Origin: Bacteroidales bacterium | Lineage (GTDB): Bacteria; Bacteroidota; Bacteroidia; Bacteroidales; FEN-979 | Assembly (NCBI GenBank): GCA_023231065.1 | Contig: JALNWE010000019.1 | Location: 1-50,364, forward strand | Length of the DNA: 50,364 nucleotides | Direction of reading: 5' to 3' | Shown here: positions 33,000 through 42,600 of the stretch, one piece after another | Position numbering within the stretch: position 1 is the first letter of the stretch | How the letters are laid out: each line of letters starts with the position of its first letter | Notes under the pieces: generated by a model | Told to the model about the DNA's origin: nothing | The model's input: the letters and a program-made list of their open reading frames with translations, nothing else | The model's database searches: none | Program-made: the position numbers and the translations under genes

Positions 33000-34386
33000 C
33001 CTGGAACATACATCGACTGTTTATTTTATTGGTATCGGTGGGATCGGTATGAGTGCATTGGCCAGGTATTTTCTGCTCCGTGGAGTTGCTGTTTCCGGTT
33101 ATGACCGGGCCCCAACCGCCCTTACCGGCCAGCTTATCAAAGAAGGCATTCCGGTACATTTTGAAGAAAACATTCAACTTATCCCAAAACAACCGGACCT
33201 GGTGATTTACACCCCGGCAGTCCCTGCCGATCATATCGAATTGCAGTATTACAGGGATAAAGGTTTTCCGATGAAAAAGAGAGCGGAAATTTTAGGTTTA
33301 GTATCCGATAAATACAAAACTATTGCCGTAGCCGGTACCCATGGGAAAACCACTACTTCAACCCTTATTGCCCATATTCTTCATGCTGCAAAAAAAGATT
33401 ATTTGGCTTTTTTAGGAGGCATTTCCAAAAATTATGGTTCTAATTTTCTCTTTTCGGAAGAGACGATATTTTCGCCAGGCAATCGTTCCAACCCAGTTTA
33501 CTGTGTTGCAGAAGCAGACGAATATGACCGCTCTTTCCTTCAGCTGACACCGGAAATCGCGATCGTTACTTCGGCCGATCCTGACCATTTGGATATTTAT
33601 GGTCACGCGGATAACCTGAAAAGAACCTTTGAAAAATTTACTTCACGGATTAAAGAGGGAGGCCATCTGATCCTGAAACAAGGGGTTTCAATTGCTCCTG
33701 TTCATAAAAATGTCTACGCTCAATATTCCTATTCTGTAAACCACAAAGCGGCATTTTATCCAAAAAATGTGCGTCTGGCAGGGGATCTTTTCCATTTTGA
33801 CCTGGTCACACCCGGAGGGGTCCTTGAAGATCTGGCCCCTGGCATTCCGGGCATGTTCAATCTCGAAAATGCAATTGCAGCGCTGGCAGTTGGATATCTG
33901 ACGGGAATCGATGAAAAGACCTTGCGGGAAGCCCTGTTGAGTTATCAAGGTGTTCAACGGCGGTTTGATTTCAGGATCAGGCGTCCTGATCTGGTGTATA
34001 TTGATGATTATGCCCATCATCCCGTAGAACTCCGCGCCTGCATCACGGCTGCCCGAAGCCTTTACCCTGAGAAAAAGATCACAGGGATCTTCCAGCCGCA
34101 TCTGTTTTCAAGGACCCGGGACCTTGCTGATGATTTTGCACGTAGCCTGGATTTACTCGATGAATTGTATCTGCTGGACATTTACCCGGCACGTGAAATG
34201 CCTATACCGGGAGTGGACTCCGGAATGTTGCTGGAGCGCATCCATTTACAAAATAAAAAACGGGTCACAAAGGCAGAAGTGATTTCAATTCTGACAATAG
34301 AAAAACCGGAAGTGTTGCTTACCCTGGGCGCCGGCGATATTGACGGACTGGTTAAACCCATTACCGAAGCATTGAATGAGCCATAA
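32992..34386 (+). CDS. murC: UDP-MurNAc:L-alanine ligase MurC
   Basis: A 464-residue Mur ligase with three complete domains. N-terminal Rossmann GIGGIGMSALARYF, central AGTHGKTTTSTLIAHIL (Lys119), EADEYDRSFLQL, and C-terminal YIDDYAHHPVELRA. It adds L-alanine to UDP-MurNAc, the step before MurD. The start ATG lies 8 bases inside the murG end. Length is normal for MurC, with no sign of a fused MurD-like module that could replace the missing one. The product is cytoplasmic. Confidence 0.97.
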   Translation: MIDLEHTSTVYFIGIGGIGMSALARYFLLRGVAVSGYDRAPTALTGQLIKEGIPVHFEENIQLIPKQPDLVIYTPAVPADHIELQYYRDKGFPMKKRAEILGLVSDKYKTIAVAGTHGKTTTSTLIAHILHAAKKDYLAFLGGISKNYGSNFLFSEETIFSPGNRSNPVYCVAEADEYDRSFLQLTPEIAIVTSADPDHLDIYGHADNLKRTFEKFTSRIKEGGHLILKQGVSIAPVHKNVYAQYSYSVNHKAAFYPKNVRLAGDLFHFDLVTPGGVLEDLAPGIPGMFNLENAIAALAVGYLTGIDEKTLREALLSYQGVQRRFDFRIRRPDLVYIDDYAHHPVELRACITAARSLYPEKKITGIFQPHLFSRTRDLADDFARSLDLLDELYLLDIYPAREMPIPGVDSGMLLERIHLQNKKRVTKAEVISILTIEKPEVLLTLGAGDIDGLVKPITEALNEP

Positions 34387-34392
34387 CAACAG

Positions 34393-35196
34393 ATGAAGAA
34401 ATTTGTAAAAATATTGAAAATATTTGCCTGGGTAATCTTGATTGGCGGAGCATTGGTCCTGGTTGGTTTTGTTGAAGTGACTCATTATAATCAGGTATGC
34501 ACTGCTGTGAATTTGTCCATCCATTATGGTGCAGCTGATCCCCTGGTGACAAAGGTAAATATTGATTCGATCGTCAGAAAGACAGCAGGATCGCTAAAGG
34601 GAAAACCATTGGGTTATATCAATATAGGGGCGATCGAAAACGCGATCAGGAAAGAACCATATGTGGCAAAGGCCTCGGTATATGAAAATAATAAAGGAAC
34701 GGTTTTTATTGATATAAAACAGCGGGAGCCATTGCTGCGGATTATCAACAAGCGATATGAGAGTTTTTATCTGGATGAATCCGGCGTTTTGCTCCCGACC
34801 AATCCGGATTTTTCTGCCAGGGTCCTCGTTGCCAACGGCGATATTGAGGATTCTTATATTAAAAACCGGAATTACAAGGTCAATATCATGGTCCTTTCTG
34901 ATTCGATCTATTATGATTCCCTCATGACCAGTCTGTACAAATTAGCCATGTACATTTCGCACGATACCTTTCTGAAAGCTCAGATTAATCAGATTTATGT
35001 AAACGATTTGCATGAATTTGAACTCATTCCACGAGTCGGGGAGCATGTCATTCTGTTGGGTAAGGCCGAGGATCTGGAGGAGAAGTTCCATAAGTTATAT
35101 GCTTTTTACCGTCTCGGCCTTAATAAAATCGGATGGAATAAATACAATGTCATCAATATTAAATTCAAGAATCAAGTGGTGTGTTCTAAAATATGA
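34393..35196 (+). CDS. ftsQ: Cell division protein FtsQ
   Basis: A 267-residue bitopic protein: a short cytoplasmic start, one membrane helix (about 11-30, IFAWVILIGGALVLVGF), a POTRA-like stretch (VNIDSIVRKTAGSLKGKPLGYINI, then IRKEPYVAKASVYENNKGTVFIDIKQREPLLRII) and the beta domain with RVGEHVILLGKAEDLEEKFHKLYAFY, which is the typical FtsQ/DivIB ending. It occurs in the expected place between murC and ftsA. FtsQ links the early and late divisome. No truncation is visible. Confidence 0.92.
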   Translation: MKKFVKILKIFAWVILIGGALVLVGFVEVTHYNQVCTAVNLSIHYGAADPLVTKVNIDSIVRKTAGSLKGKPLGYINIGAIENAIRKEPYVAKASVYENNKGTVFIDIKQREPLLRIINKRYESFYLDESGVLLPTNPDFSARVLVANGDIEDSYIKNRNYKVNIMVLSDSIYYDSLMTSLYKLAMYISHDTFLKAQINQIYVNDLHEFELIPRVGEHVILLGKAEDLEEKFHKLYAFYRLGLNKIGWNKYNVINIKFKNQVVCSKI

Positions 35197-35203
35197 ATGA
35201 TCT

Positions 35204-36538
35204 ATGAAAAACTCAGGCATCATTGTCGGTCTCGACATCGGTACGACTAAAATTGCGGTCATTGTTGGCCGAAAAAACGAACATGGGAAAATTGAGATTT
35301 TAGGATATGGGAAAGTTCCTTCCATTGGCGTTAAGCGGGGTGTTGTAGCCAACATTGACAACACGGTCCAGTCCATTAAAGATGCAGTAGCCGAAGCTTC
35401 ATTAAAATCGGGTGTCGAAATAAAATTCGTCAACGTGGGGATTGCCGGTTTGCACATTAAAAGTTTACAGCACCGGGGAAATATTATCCGTGAGAACAGT
35501 GAGATTGAAATCAGCCAGGAAGATATTGACAAGTTGTGCAACAGTATGTATAACCTCAATATGAATCCCGGCGAGGAAATCCTGGATGTGATCCCTCAGG
35601 AGTTCAGTATCGATGGCGAAAATGGGATCATGACCCCCAAGGGGATGATCGGGAGTTCCCTGGAAGCCAATTTTCACATCATCATCGGACAAACCGCAGC
35701 CGCTAAGAATATATACAAATGTGTCCGTAAGGCGGGCCTCGAAGTGGTCGAGCTCATCCTGGAGCCCATTGCCTCATCCGAGGCTGTATTAAGTGATGAG
35801 GAGAAAGAAGCAGGAGTGGTACTGGTTGACATTGGAGGGGGCACATCGGACATAGCCATCTTCCATGCCGGGATCATCCGGCATACGGCCGTAATCCCAT
35901 TGGGTGGCGAGATCATCACGGAAGATATTAAAGAAGGTTGTTCCATCATTAAGAAACATGCTGAAGAGCTGAAGATCAAGTTCGGATCAGCCCTGGCCCG
36001 CGAAAACCGGGAAGAAGAGATTGTTGCCATTCCGGGGCTTCGGGGCCGTCCACCCAAAGAGATCAGCCTGAAGAATCTTGCCAACATCATCCAGGCCCGT
36101 ATGGAAGAGATCATTGAACATATTTATTATGAGATCCGGAATTCAGGATATGAGAAGAAACTCATCGGCGGAATTGTGCTGACCGGCGGTGGCGCTCATC
36201 TGAAACATGTAGCCCAGCTTACGGAATTCATGACAGGACTTGACACCCGGATTGGTTATCCTAACGAGCATCTCGCCAGTGAAATACCTTCTGAAATGAC
36301 CAGCCCCATGCATGCAACAGGAATCGGTCTGGTGATCGAAGGTATCGGAAGATATGAAAAAGAGATGGAAAAAATGAAGCCGGATATCGCAGTGAATGAT
36401 GAAGAGGCCCAACCGGAAGAAAGCAGAAAAAAACGGATTAAAGACAAAAAACAGAAAGATCCGGCAAAAACGGGGAAGGGTTTTCCCGATCGTTTTCTCG
36501 ACAAGATCAGGAACATATTCGAAGAAGATGTAGAATAA
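35204..36538 (+). CDS. ftsA: Cell division protein FtsA
   Basis: A 444-residue actin-like protein: phosphate-1 loop VGLDIGTTKIAVIVG, the SHS2 insertion (about 90-165), phosphate-2 VLVDIGGGTSDIAIF, and adenosine motif GIVLTGGGAHLKHV. The C-terminal end carries a basic linker (SRKKRIKDKKQKDPAK) and a short amphipathic helix (FLDKIRNIFEED) for membrane binding. FtsA tethers FtsZ filaments to the membrane. Ninety-seven bases separate it from ftsZ, the largest gap inside the cluster, and may hold an additional ftsZ promoter although I see no consensus element. Confidence 0.96.
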   Translation: MKNSGIIVGLDIGTTKIAVIVGRKNEHGKIEILGYGKVPSIGVKRGVVANIDNTVQSIKDAVAEASLKSGVEIKFVNVGIAGLHIKSLQHRGNIIRENSEIEISQEDIDKLCNSMYNLNMNPGEEILDVIPQEFSIDGENGIMTPKGMIGSSLEANFHIIIGQTAAAKNIYKCVRKAGLEVVELILEPIASSEAVLSDEEKEAGVVLVDIGGGTSDIAIFHAGIIRHTAVIPLGGEIITEDIKEGCSIIKKHAEELKIKFGSALARENREEEIVAIPGLRGRPPKEISLKNLANIIQARMEEIIEHIYYEIRNSGYEKKLIGGIVLTGGGAHLKHVAQLTEFMTGLDTRIGYPNEHLASEIPSEMTSPMHATGIGLVIEGIGRYEKEMEKMKPDIAVNDEEAQPEESRKKRIKDKKQKDPAKTGKGFPDRFLDKIRNIFEEDVE

Positions 36539-36635
36539 ATCGCTATTAACAATCATTCTGTTAATAAAAAAAACAATTATCGGCATTTTCGAATCTCTTT
36601 CTTAATATTTTTATTCAACCCAAAAAACAATCGTA

Positions 36636-38252
36636 ATGGCTGACATTTTAAAATTCGATCTTCCTAAAAACCAATCGTCTATCATTAAAGTCATGGGTGT
36701 TGGCGGTGGTGGGAGCAATGCCGTGAACCACATGTTTCGCCAGGGAATCAAGGGTGTTGACTTTATTATATGCAATACCGATGCCCAGGCCATGGAATCA
36801 AGTCCGGTTCCGGTAAAAATACAGCTGGGGGCTAATCTGACTGGCGGTTTGGGCGCCGGAGCAGCGCCTTCTGTGGGTCGTAATGCAGCCCTCGAAAATT
36901 CAGAAGATATCCGAAGCGTCCTTGAAAAAGGCACCAAAATGTTATTCATAACAGCCGGGTTGGGAGGAGGCACGGGTACGGGAGCTGCCCCGGTAATCGC
37001 ACAGATTTCAAAAGAACTCGATATTCTGACGGTCGGGATCGTTACCATCCCGTTTTCCTTCGAAGGCCGCAAACGGAAGCAATCGGCTGAAGATGGTATC
37101 CGGCAGCTTAAACAAAATGTGGATGCCTTGCTGATCATCAGCAATGATAAACTGCGCCTGTTATGTGGGGACCTTCCGCTGTCGGAAGCTTTCAAACGGG
37201 CCGATAATGTACTTACGACCGCTGCCAAAGGGATCGCCGAGATCATAACTGTTGCAGGTTATATCAATGTTGACTTTGAAGATGTTAAAACGGTGATGAA
37301 AAACAGTGGGGTAGCTATCATGGGAACCGGAGTTGCCGTTGGCCCAACCCGCGCCCAGATGGCCGTTGAGGAAGCGCTCAGTTCTCCATTGTTAGATAAC
37401 AACGACATCGAGGGAGCTGGAAACCTGTTGCTATATATCTCTTCCGGAAAGAATGAGATCACTATGGATGAAGTCACCGAAATCACCGATTACATTCAAA
37501 GTAAAACAAAATCAACCGCGGAAGTTATCTGGGGAAATGGTTTTGATGAAAGTCTCGACGATAAAATCAGTGTCACCATTATTGCCACCGGCTTTGATGA
37601 TGATCATAAACAGAAAGATCCGCTGAAACCGGTGGATGTTAAAGTCCATACCCTCTATTCCGATACGCCAGCCCCTAAAGTTGAACAGCGTATCTTTACC
37701 TCCGATCCCGAAATTCCTTTGATGACCGAAATGCCGGAAGAGATCCGGTTGGTAAATACCATTCCCGATCCTCAACCGGTTGCTCAGGAACCCGAATTAG
37801 AACCAGTCGATAACATCCGTACTTTTGAGTTTACCGTCGATAACCCTGAACCTGAAAAACAACCGGAACTGGCAGAGACATTGGTCCATGAATTTCAAAT
37901 TACCGACCAGGTGAACGAACCGGAACCGGTTGCAAACTATCCCCTTAAACCAGACAACCCTGTTGTTAAACATACAGACCCCGCAGAACCCGGTGATTTC
38001 CAGAATAAAAAAACCGTTGAACGGATTTCCAAATTACGGGCGCTTAGCGAAAAACTGAAAAATCATACTCCCATCGAAAATAACCTGTACGAAATCGAAA
38101 GTATTCCCGCATATAAACGGCGGAATATAGAACTAAATGAGGCCACTCCTTCTTCCGAATCACAGGTGGCCAAATTCATGGTTTCCGAAAACCCTGACAA
38201 ATCAGTTGAACTCCGTAGTGAAAATTCATTTCTTCATAAAAATGTTGATTGA
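36636..38252 (+). CDS. ftsZ: Cell division protein FtsZ
   Basis: A 538-residue tubulin-like GTPase: GVGGGGSNAVNHM, ICNTDAQAM, the tubulin signature GGGTGTGAAPVIA, and the T7 region (FEDVKTVMKNSGVAIMG). A long Glu/Pro-rich linker (about 330-480) is followed by the Bacteroidota-type C-terminal end (PAYKRRNIEL, then LRSENSFLHKNVD). FtsZ forms the division ring and is anchored through FtsA. The linker is much longer than in E. coli, as usual in this phylum. The stop overlaps the next start (TGATG). Confidence 0.97.
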   Translation: MADILKFDLPKNQSSIIKVMGVGGGGSNAVNHMFRQGIKGVDFIICNTDAQAMESSPVPVKIQLGANLTGGLGAGAAPSVGRNAALENSEDIRSVLEKGTKMLFITAGLGGGTGTGAAPVIAQISKELDILTVGIVTIPFSFEGRKRKQSAEDGIRQLKQNVDALLIISNDKLRLLCGDLPLSEAFKRADNVLTTAAKGIAEIITVAGYINVDFEDVKTVMKNSGVAIMGTGVAVGPTRAQMAVEEALSSPLLDNNDIEGAGNLLLYISSGKNEITMDEVTEITDYIQSKTKSTAEVIWGNGFDESLDDKISVTIIATGFDDDHKQKDPLKPVDVKVHTLYSDTPAPKVEQRIFTSDPEIPLMTEMPEEIRLVNTIPDPQPVAQEPELEPVDNIRTFEFTVDNPEPEKQPELAETLVHEFQITDQVNEPEPVANYPLKPDNPVVKHTDPAEPGDFQNKKTVERISKLRALSEKLKNHTPIENNLYEIESIPAYKRRNIELNEATPSSESQVAKFMVSENPDKSVELRSENSFLHKNVD

Positions 38253-38704
38253 TGAGCCTCGAATTAAAAATCAACAATGAAATCAAAGCTACGATGTTAG
38301 CCCGGAACCCGGAGAAACTCGAAGCGTTGCGCGCCATCAAGGCGGCCTTGTTACTGGAAAAAACAAAAGAGGGGACCGATCATGAGATCACGGAATCCTC
38401 GGAATTAAAAATTCTTCAGAAATTGGTCAAACAACGACGCGAATCAGCTGAAATATATGCAAATGCCAACCGGGAAGATCTGGCAAAAAAAGAGCTGTTC
38501 GAAGCCTCCGTCATCGAAACTTTTCTTCCTCAGCAAATGACCGTTGAAGAAGTTACTGCTGTCATCAACAAGATCATAGAACAAACCGGAGCCTCCTCCA
38601 TCAAGGATATGGGCAAAGTGATGGCAAGCGCTTCCAGGGAATTAGCAGGAAAAGCCGACAACAAAATCATCTCAGAAATTGTAAAAAAGAGGCTAACCAA
38701 TTAG
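38252..38704 (+). CDS. yqeY: GatB/YqeY domain-containing protein
   Basis: A 150-residue protein starting at the ATG overlapping the ftsZ stop. It matches the YqeY family: KINNEIKATMLARNPEKLEALRAIKAALL, then KQRRESAEIYANANREDLAKKELFEASVIETFLPQQM and a KDMGKVMASASREL segment. The family resembles the tail domain of GatB and probably binds tRNA, but the function is not settled. In Bacteroidota it is often the gene after ftsZ. It is the last gene of the plus-strand dcw transcript and converges with the reductase gene. Confidence 0.93.
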   Translation: MSLELKINNEIKATMLARNPEKLEALRAIKAALLLEKTKEGTDHEITESSELKILQKLVKQRRESAEIYANANREDLAKKELFEASVIETFLPQQMTVEEVTAVINKIIEQTGASSIKDMGKVMASASRELAGKADNKIISEIVKKRLTN

Positions 38705-38711
38705 GAACTAA

Positions 38712-39974
38712 TTAAATACCAGTCCTGTATCTTTTTTCCCTGTAACCGGATATCCATTTTGACAGCAGGCAGGTAAAACCCCAGAGAAATTTCCATTTTC
38801 CAAATCCGTTCCTGACGTCGGCATACCATCGTTCGCCACGCAGGACTTTTCCGAAAGCCCGCCAGACGCGATCATTATCCCGTACAAGATGATGGATTTT
38901 CAAGGGTACTATATTGAATAAATACTTGATTCGATTGGCTTCAAGCAATTCATTCATCAGATCATTGTTGACTGATTCACTATATTTTTCCAGCGAGGTC
39001 GTTTTCGATTCCAGATAATCCAGGCAGGCAGCTGCTGCCAGTTTCCCGCTCCTGACAGCATAATAGATACCTTCGCCGGTAAGCGGATCGGTCAGTCCTG
39101 CTTCATCACCGGTCACCAGGATTTGTTTGTCATGAAAATTGCCTTTTTTCACCCGTACCGGGATCGGCCATGATCTGAGTGAAATTGTTTCCCATTTCAT
39201 CCCATCTGAACCGGAATTTTGTTTCCATCCGGCATCCGGCATCCCAATTTTTGCTTCCTCCACTATATATCTCCCCAGATACCGGATAAACCGGTCGTAA
39301 TAGGGCATCATGTGTTTCGAAAGTGAGGCTGGCCCTCCTACCCCGATTGAAAAATGGTCTGCTTTCGGGAAGGCCCAACCATATCCCCCCGGAAATGTTC
39401 CCCAATCCAAAAAGACGGTTTGCGCATACTTTCTGACAATGTCCGGATTGGTTTTCACCTCAGCTTCCCATGCCAATCCCGTCATGATGTGGCCACGAAG
39501 TCCGGCCGAGCGGGCCACACCACCTGAAGCGCCTTCAGCTCCAATCAGTAAGGTACTCCTGAATATACCTTTATTAGTGGTGACTTCAACTTGGTTCCCG
39601 TTCTGAATTATTGTCCTTACCTGCTCCCCAAAATGTACCTGAGCGCCAGCGCTGACAGCTTGATCAAGTAAAAAAGCGTCGAGTTTTTCCCGCATGGAAC
39701 AGTATATCACCGGCACCGGTGAAATCCGGGTAAAGACATCCCTGCAATGACTTGAAAATTGAACGGTATGGATAATCGTTTCAATGACCGGTGAAATATC
39801 AAATGGGATTTCCCGGATAATTTTATGGGTCAGCCCGGCCCCACATACTTTATAGCGCGGGAATGAAGACTTTTCCAGGATCAGGACGCGGACTCCGTGA
39901 ATGGCCAGTTCATAAGCAGCCAACGATCCGGCCGGGCCCGCACCGGCAATGATAACATCGGCATCGGTAATCAT
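38712..39974 (-). CDS. Geranylgeranyl-reductase-family FAD-dependent oxidoreductase
   Basis: A 420-residue flavoprotein with the FAD/NAD(P) fingerprint VIIAGAGPAGSLAAYELA at the start, ILEKSSFPRYKVCGAGLT (typical of geranylgeranyl reductase-related enzymes), LIGAEGASGGVAR and GDEAGLTDPLTGEGIYYAVRSG near residues 275-300. Enzymes of this group reduce isoprenoid chains or hydroxylate aromatic substrates, and many remain uncharacterised. Residues around GMPDAGWKQN are encoded over a small CCGGCAT heptamer tract (39229-39242), probably a surface loop. The gap to the heptose kinase gene is 15 bases, so they may be cotranscribed. The exact substrate is unknown. Confidence 0.82.
   Translation of the reverse strand: MITDADVIIAGAGPAGSLAAYELAIHGVRVLILEKSSFPRYKVCGAGLTHKIIREIPFDISPVIETIIHTVQFSSHCRDVFTRISPVPVIYCSMREKLDAFLLDQAVSAGAQVHFGEQVRTIIQNGNQVEVTTNKGIFRSTLLIGAEGASGGVARSAGLRGHIMTGLAWEAEVKTNPDIVRKYAQTVFLDWGTFPGGYGWAFPKADHFSIGVGGPASLSKHMMPYYDRFIRYLGRYIVEEAKIGMPDAGWKQNSGSDGMKWETISLRSWPIPVRVKKGNFHDKQILVTGDEAGLTDPLTGEGIYYAVRSGKLAAAACLDYLESKTTSLEKYSESVNNDLMNELLEANRIKYLFNIVPLKIHHLVRDNDRVWRAFGKVLRGERWYADVRNGFGKWKFLWGFTCLLSKWISGYREKRYRTGI
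39229..39242. repeat. Short CCGGCAT heptamer tract in the reductase gene
   Basis: Two exact copies of CCGGCAT preceded by TTTCCAT. In the minus-strand gene the reverse complement ATGCCGG is read, encoding part of GMPDAG. It is short, and is listed because the same unit occurs in yihY, the FG-GAP gene and nadE. Confidence 0.5.
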
Positions 39975-39989
39975 GGGAAAACGAACGTA

Positions 39990-41000
39990 TTAATGCAGAA
40001 GCGCTAAAACTTCTTTTAATAATTTTTCTTTGTTGACAGGGACAACTCCAACGTCTTCACAAACCAGTCCACCAGCAAGGTTCGAAATATAGGCAAGTTC
40101 ATAAGGCGACCGTTTGGCAGCCAGGCATAGGGAAGCAACACTGATCACGGTATCGCCGGCGCCGGACACATCGGAAATAATCCGCATGTGAGCCGGGACA
40201 AATAAGCTTTTTTCTTCCTGTTTGTTCTTCATGCTGATCACCACTCCTTTTTCCGACAGGGTCGTGAGAACAAATTCACATTTCAGCGCTGTCCGCAAAT
40301 GATGGGCAGCATCCATGACCAATTGCCTGTTGTTCAGGTCAGTGGTCAGATTAAGTCCCTCCTTTAATTCTTTCACATTGGGCTTAAAGAGGGTAACCTG
40401 CTGATAGGCCATGAAATTCTTTTTTTTAGGGTCCACCGTGACCGGGATTTTACGTTCGCGGGCCATGGCAACGACCTCTTTGATCAGCCGGGGAGTGATC
40501 ACTCCTTTGTCATAATCCTGAAAGATGATGCAATCCACCTTCTCTTTAGCCAATATTTGTTCAATCACCCTGATCAATGTAATGTAATCGCTCTCGACCA
40601 GGTCGTGATCAATTTCTTCGTCCACACGCAACATTTGGTAAGCATTTCCGAAAATCCTGAACTTTGAGGTTGTTATTCTCCTTCTGCTGCGGATGATACC
40701 GGTGGATTCTATTTTTTCTTTTTTTAACAATTGCAGGAACTGACCACCTTTTTTATCAGTGCCGATTACGGAACACAGAATCGGACGAGCGCCCATGGAA
40801 TGAATGTTCATGGCAACATTGGCAGCGCCACCCATGCGGTGTTCCTGTTTCCTAAGTTCAACGATGGGGATAGGCGCTTCAGGTGAAATCCGTTCTACTT
40901 TACCCCAGAGATACGAATCGACCATTACATCACCGATGATCAGGACCGTGAGGTGGTCGAACTCCTCAAAAAGCTGCTTATAATTATTTTCTTTCTGCAT
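39990..41000 (-). CDS. D-glycero-beta-D-manno-heptose-7-phosphate kinase (RfaE1/HldE kinase domain)
   Basis: A 336-residue PfkB-family kinase: LIIGDVMVDSYLWGKVERISPEAPIPI is the strong RfaE1 signature, split here as DVMVDSYLWG and RISPEAPIPI, then RMGGAANVAMNI, and the PfkB box DVSGAGDTVISVASL with the catalytic aspartate. It phosphorylates heptose-7-phosphate at C1 on the way to ADP-heptose for LPS inner core. The cytidylyl/adenylyl transferase half found in bifunctional HldE is absent, so this is the single-domain form; the partner is elsewhere. The C-terminal motif (YISNLAGGLVCEDVGVVPVNKEKL) is typical. Confidence 0.92.
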   Translation of the reverse strand: MQKENNYKQLFEEFDHLTVLIIGDVMVDSYLWGKVERISPEAPIPIVELRKQEHRMGGAANVAMNIHSMGARPILCSVIGTDKKGGQFLQLLKKEKIESTGIIRSRRRITTSKFRIFGNAYQMLRVDEEIDHDLVESDYITLIRVIEQILAKEKVDCIIFQDYDKGVITPRLIKEVVAMARERKIPVTVDPKKKNFMAYQQVTLFKPNVKELKEGLNLTTDLNNRQLVMDAAHHLRTALKCEFVLTTLSEKGVVISMKNKQEEKSLFVPAHMRIISDVSGAGDTVISVASLCLAAKRSPYELAYISNLAGGLVCEDVGVVPVNKEKLLKEVLALLH

Positions 41001-41044
41001 GCAACCAATGAATTACATTAGGATAAAATCAAAAAAACAAAACG

Positions 41045-41773
41045 TCAGGCGCCGTTGAAATGATAATCGGCAATGGTTTTGATCTTTTTGTTGGGTTCAT
41101 CACTGTTGATTTTTCCATCCATTAACCGGATGATCCGGTGCGCATGTTCAGCAATATCTTCTTCATGGGTAACAATGATGACTGTGTTGCCCATCTTATG
41201 GATATCTTCAAGAAGGCCCAGGATTTCAATGGATGTTTTTGAATCCAGGTTACCGGTAGGCTCATCAGCCAGGATGATCGAAGGATTATTGACCAGGGCG
41301 CGGGCAATAGCCACCCTTTGCCGCTGACCTCCCGAAAGCTCGTTTGGCTTATGTTCCATACGATCAGTTAGTTTAACTTCCGTCAAGGTAGCTGTGGCTT
41401 TTTCCACCCGTTTGGCTTTGGCCACGCCGGCATAGATCAATGGTAACATCACATTCTCCAGGGCGGTTGACCGGGGAAGCAGGTTAAAAGTTTGAAAAAC
41501 AAAGCCGATCTGACGGTTCCTGATCTCTGCCAGGGAATTGTCATCCATCTTGCTGACATCTTCGCCATTTAACATATAGCTCCCACTTGACGGGGTATCA
41601 AGGCATCCCAGGATATTCATCAGGGTGGATTTGCCTGAACCGGATGGCCCCATCAGGGCAACAAATTCATTTTTCCGGATCACCAGCGAAACAGAACGTA
41701 ACGCTTCTACTATAATGGAACCGATCTTGTAATTCTTAACTATTTTTTCGAGGTGGATAACTTCTTTTTCCAT
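41045..41773 (-). CDS. ABC transporter ATP-binding protein (MacB/LolD type)
   Basis: A 242-residue ATPase with Walker A GPSGSGKST (residues 42-50), Q-loop FVFQTFNLLPR, signature LSGGQRQRVAIARAL, Walker B IILADEPTGNLDSKT, and the H-loop histidine in VTHEEDIAEHAHRI. Its closest type is the MacB/LolD/FtsE-like group that drives lipoprotein release or efflux. No permease gene is adjacent, so the partner must be encoded elsewhere. Its -7 element lies directly before the ATG. Substrate unknown. Confidence 0.93.
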   Translation of the reverse strand: MEKEVIHLEKIVKNYKIGSIIVEALRSVSLVIRKNEFVALMGPSGSGKSTLMNILGCLDTPSSGSYMLNGEDVSKMDDNSLAEIRNRQIGFVFQTFNLLPRSTALENVMLPLIYAGVAKAKRVEKATATLTEVKLTDRMEHKPNELSGGQRQRVAIARALVNNPSIILADEPTGNLDSKTSIEILGLLEDIHKMGNTVIIVTHEEDIAEHAHRIIRLMDGKINSDEPNKKIKTIADYHFNGA

Positions 41774-41777
41774 GAGT

Positions 41778-41785
41778 CAAATATA
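41778..41785 (-). promoter_or_regulatory. Predicted -7 element immediately before the ABC ATPase start
   Basis: Minus strand TATATTTG matches TAnnTTTG; only 4 bases separate it from the ATG at 41773, implying a leaderless transcript if used. Confidence 0.45.
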
Positions 41786-41788
41786 GCG

Positions 41789-42583
41789 TTAAAACCTTAA
41801 CATGAAATCTTCTTTACTTAATTCTTCTCTAAAAAAAACAATTCCAATATGGTAAAGATCAATGGTCACCTTTACCCGCGGATTGTTCCGGATTACATTC
41901 CAGGCCTGTCCCATACCCGAAGACCAGTGAATATCATCAAAAATAAAAACGGAACCGGGATGAATATGTTGCAAACATTGCTCAAAATACGAAAGAGTCG
42001 ATTCCTTCCTGTGATTCCCATCAAAAAAAACCATGTCCACGGGATGGATCATTTCAAGGGCTTCATTGATCCTGGTTTCAAAACTCCCGGGAATCAGGGT
42101 TATGTTCTTCATCCCGTAATGTTCAAAATTCTCGCGGGCCAGGTTTGCCGAATCCAGGCATGCTTCAATGGTAATGATCTTGCTGCCGGGAACCGCTAAG
42201 GACAAATACATGGTACTGATACCAACCGAAGTCCCCAATTCCAGGATGTTGGCCGGTTGATAAACCCTTGCCAGACGAAATAAAAATTCTCCTTTTTTTT
42301 CAGAGACCCCCGATCGCCTGACAATATCTTTTACCCTTACAAACCTCTGATCCCTAACAGATTCTTTCGCATGAGCGCCCAAATCCTTACGTTTGATATA
42401 ACGCGATTTCATGCACAATTCCTTTCTGATCTTGAACAATGTCCTGTACTGCGGAAAATTTTCTCCGGGAAGCATGACATTTTTATAAAAATGAAAGACG
42501 AAAGGGGAATGGATGGTATATTTCGACTGTACGTGAAATGCGTGTTGAAAATAGGCGACAAGAGCTTCAACCTGTCTGTTCAT
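41789..42583 (-). CDS. Class I SAM-dependent methyltransferase (O-methyltransferase-like)
   Basis: A 264-residue protein with an N-terminal helical part (about 1-95) and a methyltransferase domain of the Methyltransf_24 or catechol O-methyltransferase type: motif I ANILELGTSVGISTMYLSLA, then SKIITIEACLDSANLARENF, VDMVFFDGNHRKESTLSYFEQCL and FIFDDIHWSSGM. The three acidic residues in the last two motifs would hold a metal in O-methyltransferases. A consensus -7 element lies upstream. Neither substrate nor pathway can be told from the context, which is mixed. Confidence 0.83.
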   Translation of the reverse strand: MNRQVEALVAYFQHAFHVQSKYTIHSPFVFHFYKNVMLPGENFPQYRTLFKIRKELCMKSRYIKRKDLGAHAKESVRDQRFVRVKDIVRRSGVSEKKGEFLFRLARVYQPANILELGTSVGISTMYLSLAVPGSKIITIEACLDSANLARENFEHYGMKNITLIPGSFETRINEALEMIHPVDMVFFDGNHRKESTLSYFEQCLQHIHPGSVFIFDDIHWSSGMGQAWNVIRNNPRVKVTIDLYHIGIVFFREELSKEDFMLRF

Positions 42584-42600
42584 GATCAGAAATTATATTG

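Noticed and set aside
23235..38704. Absence of murF and ddl in the dcw cluster as an anomaly
   Set aside because: In Bacteroidota these genes are commonly located elsewhere, so their absence here is expected, unlike the truncated murD.
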